DNA of 35,611 nucleotides from Ilumatobacteraceae bacterium (GTDB lineage Bacteria; Actinomycetota; Acidimicrobiia; Acidimicrobiales; Ilumatobacteraceae): assembly GCA_016463545.1 (NCBI GenBank), contig JAEMRC010000007.1, positions 1-35,611 on the forward strand, written 5' to 3'. The notes beneath the pieces are model-generated. The model did no database searches, was not told the origin of the DNA, and saw only the letters and a list, made by a program, of their open reading frames with translations. Positions within the stretch are counted from its first letter, which is position 1. Each line of letters opens with the position of its first letter. Below are positions 1-8,076 of this stretch, one piece after another. The position numbers and the translations under genes were made by a program.

Positions 1-963
1 CCACATGCCTTCGCTCACCAAAGCATGCGCCACCTTTGGCGCGACGGCGGCCAATAGCCCGCCCGATGTTTGTGGGTCCATGCACAAAGCCACATACGTT
101 TCGTCTGCATTGATAACGGCATGATCTCCGACATACGAGCGGTTGCGAGCGTCGCCACCTGTGCGAGTTCCGGATACTGCAAGATCATGCGCGCCTGAGT
201 AGAGCGGCAACGACATCGTGTCAACAATAAATTTTATTCCAGAGCGTTCGGCCATTTCCCATCCATGACCAGCAAGTCCGTATCCGGTGACGTCAGTAAC
301 GGCGTGCACATCGACGGCATATCGGCGTAGATCTTCAGCCGCTTTCTTATTTAATGTGCGCATTCCGGCAATCACTTCACGTTTTTGTTCATCGGTACCG
401 CTGGCAGTCACAAGACCTGTGCCTATTGGCTTCGACAAAATTGCAATGTCTCCTGGACGTGCGCCACCTTTGCGAAAAATATTGCGCGGATCAACAACTC
501 CTTGCACAGCGAGTCCAAAGATTGGCTCGGGATTGCGAATCGTGTGTCCACCTGCAATCGTGCCACCTGCAGCAATGACGGTTTCTGATGCACTAGCAAA
601 AATCGCAGCAATCACATCACGCGGAAGTTCTTCGGGAAATGCTGCAATATTGACGGCAAGCACCACACGTCCACCCATTGCAAAAACATCGCTGCACGCA
701 TTAGCCGCTGCAATCGCACCAAAATCTGATGGATCATCGACGAGTGGTGGGAAAAAATCTGTTGTGCTGACTAAGGCCAGATCGTCAGTGAGTTGATAGA
801 CCGCTGCATCATCAAAAGGAGCAAGGCCCACCAACAGCGACGGATCGAATCCCATCGGCAACTCCTGCACCATTTCAGCCAACATCGAAGCACCCCATTT
901 GGCCGCGCAGCCACCGCATGATGTCCATTCGGTGAGCCTGATGGGAGAAGCGTTCTTAAGCAC
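1..963 (-). CDS. selD: Selenide, water dikinase SelD (3' end beyond the window edge); Cys form, not Sec
   Basis: Reverse-strand translation reads LKNASPIRLTEWTSCGGCAAKWGASMLAEMVQELPMGFD near the N-terminus and ...AHALVSEGMW at the left edge. Same frame throughout (963 = 321 codons). Active-site TGC codons (CGGC). Probable GTG start at 961-963, 7 nt after TAGTTT. Absent from the ORF track because it runs off the edge. Confidence 0.9.
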   Translation of the reverse strand, partial: MLKNASPIRLTEWTSCGGCAAKWGASMLAEMVQELPMGFDPSLLVGLAPFDDAAVYQLTDDLALVSTTDFFPPLVDDPSDFGAIAAANACSDVFAMGGRVVLAVNIAAFPEELPRDVIAAIFASASETVIAAGGTIAGGHTIRNPEPIFGLAVQGVVDPRNIFRKGGARPGDIAILSKPIGTGLVTASGTDEQKREVIAGMRTLNKKAAEDLRRYAVDVHAVTDVTGYGLAGHGWEMAERSGIKFIVDTMSLPLYSGAHDLAVSGTRTGGDARNRSYVGDHAVINADETYVALCMDPQTSGGLLAAVAPKVAHALVSEGMW

Positions 964-989
964 GCAAAGCAAACTACTAGGTTAAAAAG

Positions 990-2288
990 GTGGCACCATC
1001 AGCAACGCATCCGCCGTCTATCGACACCATCGCTCGAGCTCTCGCCGTCCAGTCCACGCTGCCCCACTCGCTCCTTGTTGATTGCGCTCGCCGTGCAGTG
1101 ACTCAGGCGCCAAGTGATGCGATGTCAACAGCGCAAAAACTCACGAACGATCTTGAAATTGCATTACTGACCGAAGTTGTCAATGCAACTGGCGTGCTGC
1201 TACACACCAACCTGGGTCGAGCGCCGCAATCTGTCGTGGGTTCGGGTCGACCAACAAATCTTGAATTCGACCTCGCGAGCGGAGAACGCGGATCTCGCCA
1301 AACATCGGTATCAAAACTTATTTCTAATCTCACTGGCGCTGAAGCAGCAATTGTGGTCAACAACAATGCTGCTGCTGTCATGTTGGTGCTCGCAGCACTT
1401 GCCTCTGATCGTGATGTTGCCGTGTCGCGGGGTGAGAGCGTTGAGATTGGCGGTGGTTTTCGTATTCCAGATGTGATGGAACAATCTGGTGCACGCCTTG
1501 TTGATGTTGGCACGACAAATAGAACTCGACTAAAGGACTACAGCAAAGCGATTGAATCGCGACGCAACGATGTTGCACTGACTCTAAAAGTACACCCGTC
1601 AAACTTTGCAATTCAGGGATTCACTCACACAACATCCGTTGCAGAACTGGCAACATTGTCCGTACCAGTAATTGCCGACATTGGATCAGGTTTGCTTGAC
1701 AACACATGTCCGTGGCTGCACGGGTATTTAGATCAAACTCCAACATGGCTCACTGACGAACCTGCAGCGCGTCAAGCAATCAGTGATGGCGCGGCATTAG
1801 TGATGTTCAGTGGCGACAAACTATTGGGTGGGCCGCAGTGCGGAATCATCGCTGGGCGTGCAGACCTTGTCCAAACATGTGCCTCGCATCCATTAATGCG
1901 CGCGTTGCGACCAGGCGGTCACACTCTCTTAATGCTGCAGTCCGTTCTTCTTTCTTACTGCGCACGCACAGTGTGTATCGACGTACCTTTCTGGCAAATG
2001 GTTGTGACTCCTGTGGGTTCTCTTGAATCACGTGCCGCAGAAATTATTCGTCAGTCCGGCACTGGTTCTGTTGTCGCCCTTGAATCTCTCATTGGTGCGG
2101 GTTCTGCGCCAGGCTCAACAGTGCCATCAGTCGGCATCGCTCTTACGGGTGATCACCGTGCTGCTTTGCGCGCGCACGATATTGCTGTGATTTCCCGCAC
2201 CGTCAACAACACCACATACCTTGACCTACGCAGTGTTGCACCACAAGACGACGCCATCGTGGTTGCCGCGCTCACTGCTCTTTGCTGA
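990..2288 (+). CDS. selA: L-seryl-tRNA(Sec) selenium transferase
   Basis: 432 aa ORF with VVNATGVLLHTNLGRAP, NLEFDLASGERGSRQ and the PLP-Lys region FSGDKLLGGPQCGIIAGR. GTG start. Confidence 0.95.
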   Translation: MAPSATHPPSIDTIARALAVQSTLPHSLLVDCARRAVTQAPSDAMSTAQKLTNDLEIALLTEVVNATGVLLHTNLGRAPQSVVGSGRPTNLEFDLASGERGSRQTSVSKLISNLTGAEAAIVVNNNAAAVMLVLAALASDRDVAVSRGESVEIGGGFRIPDVMEQSGARLVDVGTTNRTRLKDYSKAIESRRNDVALTLKVHPSNFAIQGFTHTTSVAELATLSVPVIADIGSGLLDNTCPWLHGYLDQTPTWLTDEPAARQAISDGAALVMFSGDKLLGGPQCGIIAGRADLVQTCASHPLMRALRPGGHTLLMLQSVLLSYCARTVCIDVPFWQMVVTPVGSLESRAAEIIRQSGTGSVVALESLIGAGSAPGSTVPSVGIALTGDHRAALRAHDIAVISRTVNNTTYLDLRSVAPQDDAIVVAALTALC

Positions 2289-2292
2289 TTCC

Positions 2293-3993
2293 ATGACCGT
2301 CATTGCCACGGCCGGTCATGTTGATCACGGAAAATCATCTCTCGTTCAAGCCATCACTGGCACGAATCCTGATCGCCTTGCCGAAGAACAACGACGCAGC
2401 ATGACAATCGATCTTGGATTTGCTCATGTCGTCACCCCACGGGGCCACACTTTAAGTTTTATTGATGTTCCTGGACACGCAGATTTTGTTCGCACAATGG
2501 TCTCGGGTGTAAGTGGTGTAGATATTGCGTTGCTCGTCGTCGACGCGCTGGAGGGTTGGAAACAACAGACCGAAGAACATCTAGGAATTCTTGAAGTTCT
2601 GGGCATTACCCGTGGCGTCGTGGCACTCACTAAATCTGACAAGGTTGACGCAATCACGCTGGCTGACAGAGTGCGTCAGATTTCTGCTCGGCTTGACACA
2701 ACCACGATTACTTGGTCAACCATCGTGCCAACATCAGTGATAAACAACACCGGCATCGACGCTCTTGTCCGTGAACTAGAAGAACTTGTTGCTAGCCACG
2801 CCGTTGTTTTGAGCCACAGACGCCCACGACTCTTTATTGACCGTGTCTTTAGCATGACAGGTGCTGGCACAATCGTGACGGGCACACTTGATGGCGCAGC
2901 ACTGCACGTTGGTACCGACATCACAATCGCTCGTACCTCACAACATGCTCGTATTCGCGAGATTCAAACACATGGTGAGATCGTCACAAGTGGACAGCCC
3001 GGCACACGATGCGCAATCAACCTTGTTGGCGTTGATACAAATGATGTACAGCGGGGTGATGCGCTCGTGGTCGAAGATGACTGGTGGTCAACGAATATTT
3101 TTGATGCCCAACTCACAACACTGAGTTCAATTCCTCGTGCAGTGACAAAGCGCGGAAGTTTTACTGTTCATATCGGCACGAATAGTCAATCTGCAAGCAT
3201 GCGAGTGCTGAGCACTGACTCTATTGAACCTGGCAATAGCGGCACCGTGCGTATTCGTCTGTCTCATCCGCTTCCACTTGTCCCCGGAGATCGATTTCTG
3301 CTTCGTGACACTGGCGTTAGCGCAACTATTGGTGGTGGTGTCGTCTTGGATGTTGATCCACGTTCGCACATACTGCACATCAATCCAGACGGCGACGTCA
3401 ATGATCTGCTTGCTGGGCGAGGCTGGCTCACTGCAGACACTGCGCGCAGACTTACCGGCAAAGATGTATCGCCCGTCGTCGGAGATTGGGTAACGACTCC
3501 TGAATCGTTCGCCGATTGTCAGTCGGCGCTATCAGATCGACTCACCACGGAAATAACAATCGACATCAGCACACTCGCACCACATGAGCGTGATGTTCTG
3601 CTCACGCTTGAAGGTGTCAGCATGAGCAATGGTCTTGCCCGACGCGGCACAGATGATCCACTCTTGCAACATCCGTATGTTGAAATGTTTCGCGACGCCG
3701 GAGTCGTAACGCCTGAGACAGATCAACTCGACCGAAACATTATGCGCCAACTCATTCAGACAGGAGTTCTCTTTGAGCATGATGGCATCGCTTTTCATCG
3801 CGACACCCTTGAATCGCTGCGTCCCGCCTTAACTCAGTTGTGGCAGACCTCGCCACATGGGTTCACGGTGTCTCAACTGCGCGAGGCGCTCACCATCACT
3901 CGCAAACACGCCATCCCGTTGGTGGCATGTCTTGACAAAATTGGTTTCACTCGACGCACTGGTGACACTCGCACCCCAGGAAGTCGCTGGTGA
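2293..3993 (+). CDS. selB: Selenocysteine-specific elongation factor SelB
   Basis: MTVIATAGHVDHGKSSLVQAITGTNPDRLAEEQRRSMTIDLGFA is a SelB-type GTPase P-loop. Long C-terminal winged-helix region. ATG at 2293 lies 4 nt after the selA stop; the longer ORF starting at 2221 overlaps selA. Confidence 0.95.
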   Translation: MTVIATAGHVDHGKSSLVQAITGTNPDRLAEEQRRSMTIDLGFAHVVTPRGHTLSFIDVPGHADFVRTMVSGVSGVDIALLVVDALEGWKQQTEEHLGILEVLGITRGVVALTKSDKVDAITLADRVRQISARLDTTTITWSTIVPTSVINNTGIDALVRELEELVASHAVVLSHRRPRLFIDRVFSMTGAGTIVTGTLDGAALHVGTDITIARTSQHARIREIQTHGEIVTSGQPGTRCAINLVGVDTNDVQRGDALVVEDDWWSTNIFDAQLTTLSSIPRAVTKRGSFTVHIGTNSQSASMRVLSTDSIEPGNSGTVRIRLSHPLPLVPGDRFLLRDTGVSATIGGGVVLDVDPRSHILHINPDGDVNDLLAGRGWLTADTARRLTGKDVSPVVGDWVTTPESFADCQSALSDRLTTEITIDISTLAPHERDVLLTLEGVSMSNGLARRGTDDPLLQHPYVEMFRDAGVVTPETDQLDRNIMRQLIQTGVLFEHDGIAFHRDTLESLRPALTQLWQTSPHGFTVSQLREALTITRKHAIPLVACLDKIGFTRRTGDTRTPGSRW

Positions 3994-4014
3994 TGCAGGA
4001 AGTCGCTGGTGATA
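3977..4014 (+). repeat. 19-bp tandem duplication spanning the selB stop codon
   Basis: caggaagtcgctggtgatg (3977-3995) followed directly by caggaagtcgctggtgata (3996-4014); 18/19 identical. Confidence 0.95.
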
Positions 4015-4015
4015 G

Positions 4016-4108
4016 CGGAGGCGGACGGGAATCGAACCCGCCAGACGGGGTTCGCCCGTCTCGTCTGTTTTGAAGACAGCGAAGCCCACCAGGTACTCAA
4101 ACGCCTCC
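4016..4108 (-). tRNA. selC: tRNA-Sec, anticodon UCA
   Basis: Reverse complement GGAGGCGTTTGAGTACCTGGTGGGCTTCGCTGTCTTCAAAACAGACGAGACGGGCGAACCCCGTCTGGCGGGTTCGATTCCCGTCCGCCTCCG. Anticodon loop CTTCAAA, long variable arm AGACGGG-CGAAC-CCCGTCT, T-arm GGTTCGATTCC, G73, CCA not encoded. Confidence 0.95.
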
Positions 4109-4131
4109 AATCACGAGGGTAGCGTTCGGCT

Positions 4132-5574
4132 ATGACTTCTCACGCCCCCAAACTGCCCGACGGATTAGTTGTTGTCGTCAAACGAGACTGCGCCACCTGT
4201 CAGATGGTGGAACCCTTGTTAGCCCTTATTGCTGCATCAACCAACCTCACCGTCTACACACAAGATGACCCAACGTTTCCAGAATCTGTACCAGCAATTC
4301 ATGATTCCGACCTTAGGGTCTCGTGGCATCATTCGATCGACACAGTTCCGACGCTGATCACCGTGGTGAACGGTCAAGAAACAGATCGCACTTTTGGTTG
4401 GTCGCGCGCTGATTGGCAACGACTCACTGGTCTTGATGATCTAGGTGAAGACCTCCCCGTCATGCGACCAGGTTGCGGATCAATGAGCGTCGACCCAGAC
4501 CGTGTTGATGCATTACGCGTCGCGTTTACTGACACTCCGATTATTTCGCGACATGTCGAACTCTCAACCGCTGAAGATGAATTCGAAGCAATGTATGCGC
4601 GCGGATGGACTGATGGTCTGCCAGTTATCCCACCAACACCGGAGCGTGTCCTACGAATGTTGGCCGGCACAACACGTGCACCGCAAGATGTGGTCGCAAT
4701 CGCACCACCTGACTTAGTCGAACTTACTGTTGAAAAAATTGCCATAAATGCCGTGATGGCGGGCTGCTTGCCTGAATACCTTCCGTGGGTCATTGCTGCA
4801 CTGGAGGCTGTCTGCACAGATACTTTTAATATGCACGGAGTTCTTGCCACCACGATGCCTGTTGGTCCAGTGATTATTTGCAACGGACCCGGAACGCGCG
4901 CAATTGGAATGAACAGCGGAATCAATGCCTTGGGTCAAGGAAACCGCGCCAACAACACCATCGGTCGTGCTGTACAACTCACTATCCGCAATGTTGGTGG
5001 TGGTCGCCCCGGAGAAGTAGACCGCGCTACGCACGGCAACCCCGGAAAAATCTCTTTTTGTTTTGCTGAAGACGAACTTGGCTCGCCATTCACATCACTC
5101 GCCACAGAACGCGGCATTGCGCTTGGACAAAACGCAGTTACTGTCTTTGCAGGCGAAGGGCCGCGTTGTGTTGTCGACCAACTTGCCCGCACGGCAGACG
5201 AACTCACCAATTCACTTGTTGCATGTTTGCAAACCGTTCACCACCCAAAACTCGTGATCGGGTTCGATGCTATTTTGATTGTTAGCCCAGATCATGGCCG
5301 ACTTTTCGCACAAGAGGGCTGGACTCGTGAACAGTTAATCACCCAACTCATTGAGCGCTCACACACGCCCGGCGAACAACTTGTTCGTGGTGCTCGCGGA
5401 ATCGCTGAAGGTATTCCTCCGCATCTGCGTGACGCCACACTTCCCAAATTCAGACCTGGCGGAATCTTGCTCACATTCGCCGGGGGCGGGGCTGGACTCT
5501 TCTCGTCCATCGTTGCTGGGTGGGCAAATAGTGCCATCGGAAGCGATCCTGTGACTCGCGTAGTCGGGTCGTGA
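4132..5574 (+). CDS. Thioredoxin-fold N-terminal domain (CATC) fused to an about 360-aa domain; partner of the downstream UGSC selenoprotein
   Basis: VVVVKRDCATCQMVEPL plus cis-Pro-like DTVPTLITV, then RPGCGS and ARGWTDGLPVIPPTPERVLRMLAGT... The stop overlaps the next start (GTGA at 5571-5574). Confidence 0.8.
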   Translation: MTSHAPKLPDGLVVVVKRDCATCQMVEPLLALIAASTNLTVYTQDDPTFPESVPAIHDSDLRVSWHHSIDTVPTLITVVNGQETDRTFGWSRADWQRLTGLDDLGEDLPVMRPGCGSMSVDPDRVDALRVAFTDTPIISRHVELSTAEDEFEAMYARGWTDGLPVIPPTPERVLRMLAGTTRAPQDVVAIAPPDLVELTVEKIAINAVMAGCLPEYLPWVIAALEAVCTDTFNMHGVLATTMPVGPVIICNGPGTRAIGMNSGINALGQGNRANNTIGRAVQLTIRNVGGGRPGEVDRATHGNPGKISFCFAEDELGSPFTSLATERGIALGQNAVTVFAGEGPRCVVDQLARTADELTNSLVACLQTVHHPKLVIGFDAILIVSPDHGRLFAQEGWTREQLITQLIERSHTPGEQLVRGARGIAEGIPPHLRDATLPKFRPGGILLTFAGGGAGLFSSIVAGWANSAIGSDPVTRVVGS

Positions 5575-6125
5575 CATACTTACAGGCGATGAGTTCCGCT
5601 GGCCTTATTATTCTTGATCCCACGAACGAGTCGATTCCTGCTACGCGACAATTAGTGTCACGTCCGACAGATGTTGCAGGACTCACTGTTGGATTGCTCG
5701 ACATCTCTAAGCCGCGGGGCAACGTGTTTCTTGATCGAGTTGAAGAATTACTGATCGGCCGTGGAGCAAAAGTGTTGCGCTTTTCTAAACCAACCTTTAC
5801 AAAGCCTGCTCCAGTCGACATGCGCCACGAGATAGCGATGAATTGCAATCTCGTTATTGAGGCTCTCGCTGATTGAGGCAGTTGTACGTCGTGCAGTGTG
5901 CACGACATTGCAGATCTTGAACTCCGCGGCATTCCGTCAATGTTTGTGGCATCAGCAGAGTTTGTTACCGCCGCAACGTCTCAATCTCTTGCATTAGGGT
6001 TTCCCGATATCAAACGCGTGTTCACAACGCACCCAATTCAAGACCGAACAAACGAAGAAATGCAGTTACTGGCTGACAAATACTTTGCCGAGATTCTGGC
6101 CTGTATCACCGACCAAGAGTCTTAG
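5571..6125 (+). CDS. UGSC-type selenoprotein; in-frame UGA at 5874-5876 read as Sec
   Basis: ORFs 5571..5876 and 5898..6125 are one frame interrupted by TGA: ...LVIEALAD-U-GSCTSCSVHDIADLELRGIPSMFV...CITDQES. The gene sits next to selA/selB/selD/tRNA-Sec, and a hairpin follows the TGA. Confidence 0.9.
5888..5906 (+). promoter_or_regulatory. Bacterial SECIS-like hairpin
   Basis: GTCGTGC-AGTGT-GCACGAC: perfect 7-bp stem, 5-nt loop with G at loop position 2. The loop starts 18 nt after the UGA. Confidence 0.8.
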
Positions 6126-7180
6126 AGACCAATTCGCGTTCCGGCATCTAAATCGTCGGCCGCGGCAAATGCTCTACGAACAAGCGAGTCCATGAGTGCA
6201 GCACCACGCTCATTCGCAGGGTCAAGCGACAAGATACTTGCGCCAAAAGATGTGCAGAAAAAAAGCACGCCTTCAGCGAGCCCCTGAAATATTTTTTCTT
6301 TATTTGCCCACTCAGCCGACACACCACCAGCCAGCAAACCCGCGACATAGCGATCTATTAATTCGTCTTGCATTGTTCGGCGCATCTCCCGTGGCAAGTT
6401 CGTTCCAATGAAATACACCAGGTCTGTCGTGCAAGGAGCACGCATCGACAACTGCCAATCGATGAGCGTGAGCGTTCCGTCATCTCCAAAAAACATATTG
6501 TCCAACCTGAAATCACCATGCGTCAGCGTGCAGGGCCAATTGCTGTAGGTCTGAATCCAACTTTCGATCATTGGAGCGAACGTCTCACACCACCGCAAGA
6601 CACGAGTGGGCAACGAAGACTCGTATCTCTCCAGAAAAGTGGGCCAGCCCACATCAAACAAAGAACCGATTGTCGCCGTCATCGGATCAGAGATGTCGGG
6701 CATCCAATCAAGAAGCGCCAAATCTGGATGATCAAACCATGAGCTATGCAAAGTTGCAGCAGCATCAATCACACGACGTGCTTGATCTGGAGTAGGGCCA
6801 GCCACTTGATCTCCCGACTCCGCCGGCGCAAGGTCTTCGAGAATTAGCGCATACGGCTCGGCCGTTGAGTACAAACACTTTGCTAGTCGAACATCTCCCA
6901 TTCGTGGAGCAACTTCGGTATAAAACCGATGCTCGCGTTCCCACACACGCATCATCTGTCCCATCACTTGGCCACCGGGATCTGCCGTTGGAAGTTTGAC
7001 AATCACGCTCTTTGGTGCGCCAACTCCGTTGAGTTGAACGCGACCAAGTTGACCCATAAATCCCTGCCCTGCACCAATGATTTGCACAGAGAACTCGGTC
7101 ACTTTCGCGGACAATGCGTCTGAGAGCCATTGTGTCGACAACTCATCCATAGTTCGTGGCGTGTTGATCATGTTGGTCAT
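6122..7180 (-). CDS. Aminoglycoside phosphotransferase/ecdysteroid-kinase-like family protein
   Basis: LTHGDFRLDNMFFGDDGTLTLIDWQLSMRAPCTTDLVYFIG matches the catalytic HGDxxxxN and DWQ motifs. Confidence 0.8.
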   Translation of the reverse strand: MTNMINTPRTMDELSTQWLSDALSAKVTEFSVQIIGAGQGFMGQLGRVQLNGVGAPKSVIVKLPTADPGGQVMGQMMRVWEREHRFYTEVAPRMGDVRLAKCLYSTAEPYALILEDLAPAESGDQVAGPTPDQARRVIDAAATLHSSWFDHPDLALLDWMPDISDPMTATIGSLFDVGWPTFLERYESSLPTRVLRWCETFAPMIESWIQTYSNWPCTLTHGDFRLDNMFFGDDGTLTLIDWQLSMRAPCTTDLVYFIGTNLPREMRRTMQDELIDRYVAGLLAGGVSAEWANKEKIFQGLAEGVLFFCTSFGASILSLDPANERGAALMDSLVRRAFAAADDLDAGTRIGL

Positions 7181-7221
7181 CCCCCCAGATGCTCAAGCTC
7201 AAAAGATGAGTTGTGTCAACA

Positions 7222-7965
7222 CTACTTCTTGGTGACGGTCGGATTTTCTGCCTGGATCCGACGCGCCATCACAGCAGTGCCAGGTGGATCGATAGCCCAC
7301 AGCGGAGATGTTCCCCACTGGTCGCCATAAATCAGTTCATCCATAGGAACTCGTCGCACTGGACCATGATGACCAACTGGTTTACCGAGCGTGATCGCGC
7401 CAGCTAAGGCAGTGTCATCTGGAATATTCAGAAGTTCACGTAACTCTGTTTCTGCAAAAGCCTGAAAACCTGTCAAGACTCCGCCATACCCAAGTGCACG
7501 CGCCGCTAATAAAATATTTTGACATGCCGGATACACCGACGCACCTTCCGAAGGTGTCGGTTCGCGGTATCGCACGAGACATGCCAATACCAGAACTGGT
7601 ACGCGAGCAAAATTATCTACGTATTCTTGCATCACGTTTGCCATCCGTGATTTTGGTGAATCTGCTTGAATTCCGGTACCTACGTCATAACCATCAGTGA
7701 CACGTTTTTGTGCCCACATCTTTTGCGCGCCAACTGCAATGAGCGCTTTTGCTTGTTGCGCGACGGCCGAATCAGTGAGAACAAGAAACCGAAATGGCTG
7801 CCGATTTGATCCGCTCGGTGCCCTGGTCGCCGCGAACATGATGTCTCGCAACACGCCGTCTGGAATCGGTTCGTCAACATAACGACGAATCGCACGCGTA
7901 GTCGACAAACCCTCAAGCAGTCCGACAACATCTTTTGCACGATGTGTATTCTCGTCAGCCGTCAT
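7222..7965 (-). CDS. Nitroreductase family protein
   Basis: LSTTRAIRRYVDEPIPDGVLRDIMFAATRAPSGSNRQPFRFLVLTD; LAARALGYGGVLTG; TLGKPVG. Confidence 0.85.
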   Translation of the reverse strand: MTADENTHRAKDVVGLLEGLSTTRAIRRYVDEPIPDGVLRDIMFAATRAPSGSNRQPFRFLVLTDSAVAQQAKALIAVGAQKMWAQKRVTDGYDVGTGIQADSPKSRMANVMQEYVDNFARVPVLVLACLVRYREPTPSEGASVYPACQNILLAARALGYGGVLTGFQAFAETELRELLNIPDDTALAGAITLGKPVGHHGPVRRVPMDELIYGDQWGTSPLWAIDPPGTAVMARRIQAENPTVTKK

Positions 7966-7999
7966 CTATAAATCGTACCGTTCCCCCATTACGCACAAA

Positions 8000-8069
8000 G
8001 GGTGGAGCCACCACAGTCAATTGACATAGTGACTCCACCCGAAAGTGGAGCGTTCGTCCCTACGGACGA
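8000..8069. repeat. Cluster of inverted repeats with mutually exclusive pairings
   Basis: GGGTGGAG (8000-8007), palindrome GTCAATTGAC (8016-8025), CTCCACCC (8033-8040), GTGGAG (8045-8050), hairpin TCGTCC-CTAC-GGACGA (8054-8069). Confidence 0.8.
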
Positions 8070-8076
8070 GATTTTT

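Noticed and set aside
287-796. 169-aa plus-strand ORF
   Set aside because: Antisense shadow of selD, whose reverse-strand reading is clearly conserved; the 287..796 translation is low-complexity Ala/Ser/Thr-rich.
3829-4110. Minus-strand ORFs over tRNA-Sec (MEAFEYLVGFAVFKTDETGEPRLAG...)
   Set aside because: Translation of the tRNA gene itself.
4374-4925. 183-aa minus-strand ORF (and 1103..1513, 5471..5932)
   Set aside because: Antisense to well-supported coding frames in the selA and thioredoxin-fusion/UGSC region; no recognisable motifs.
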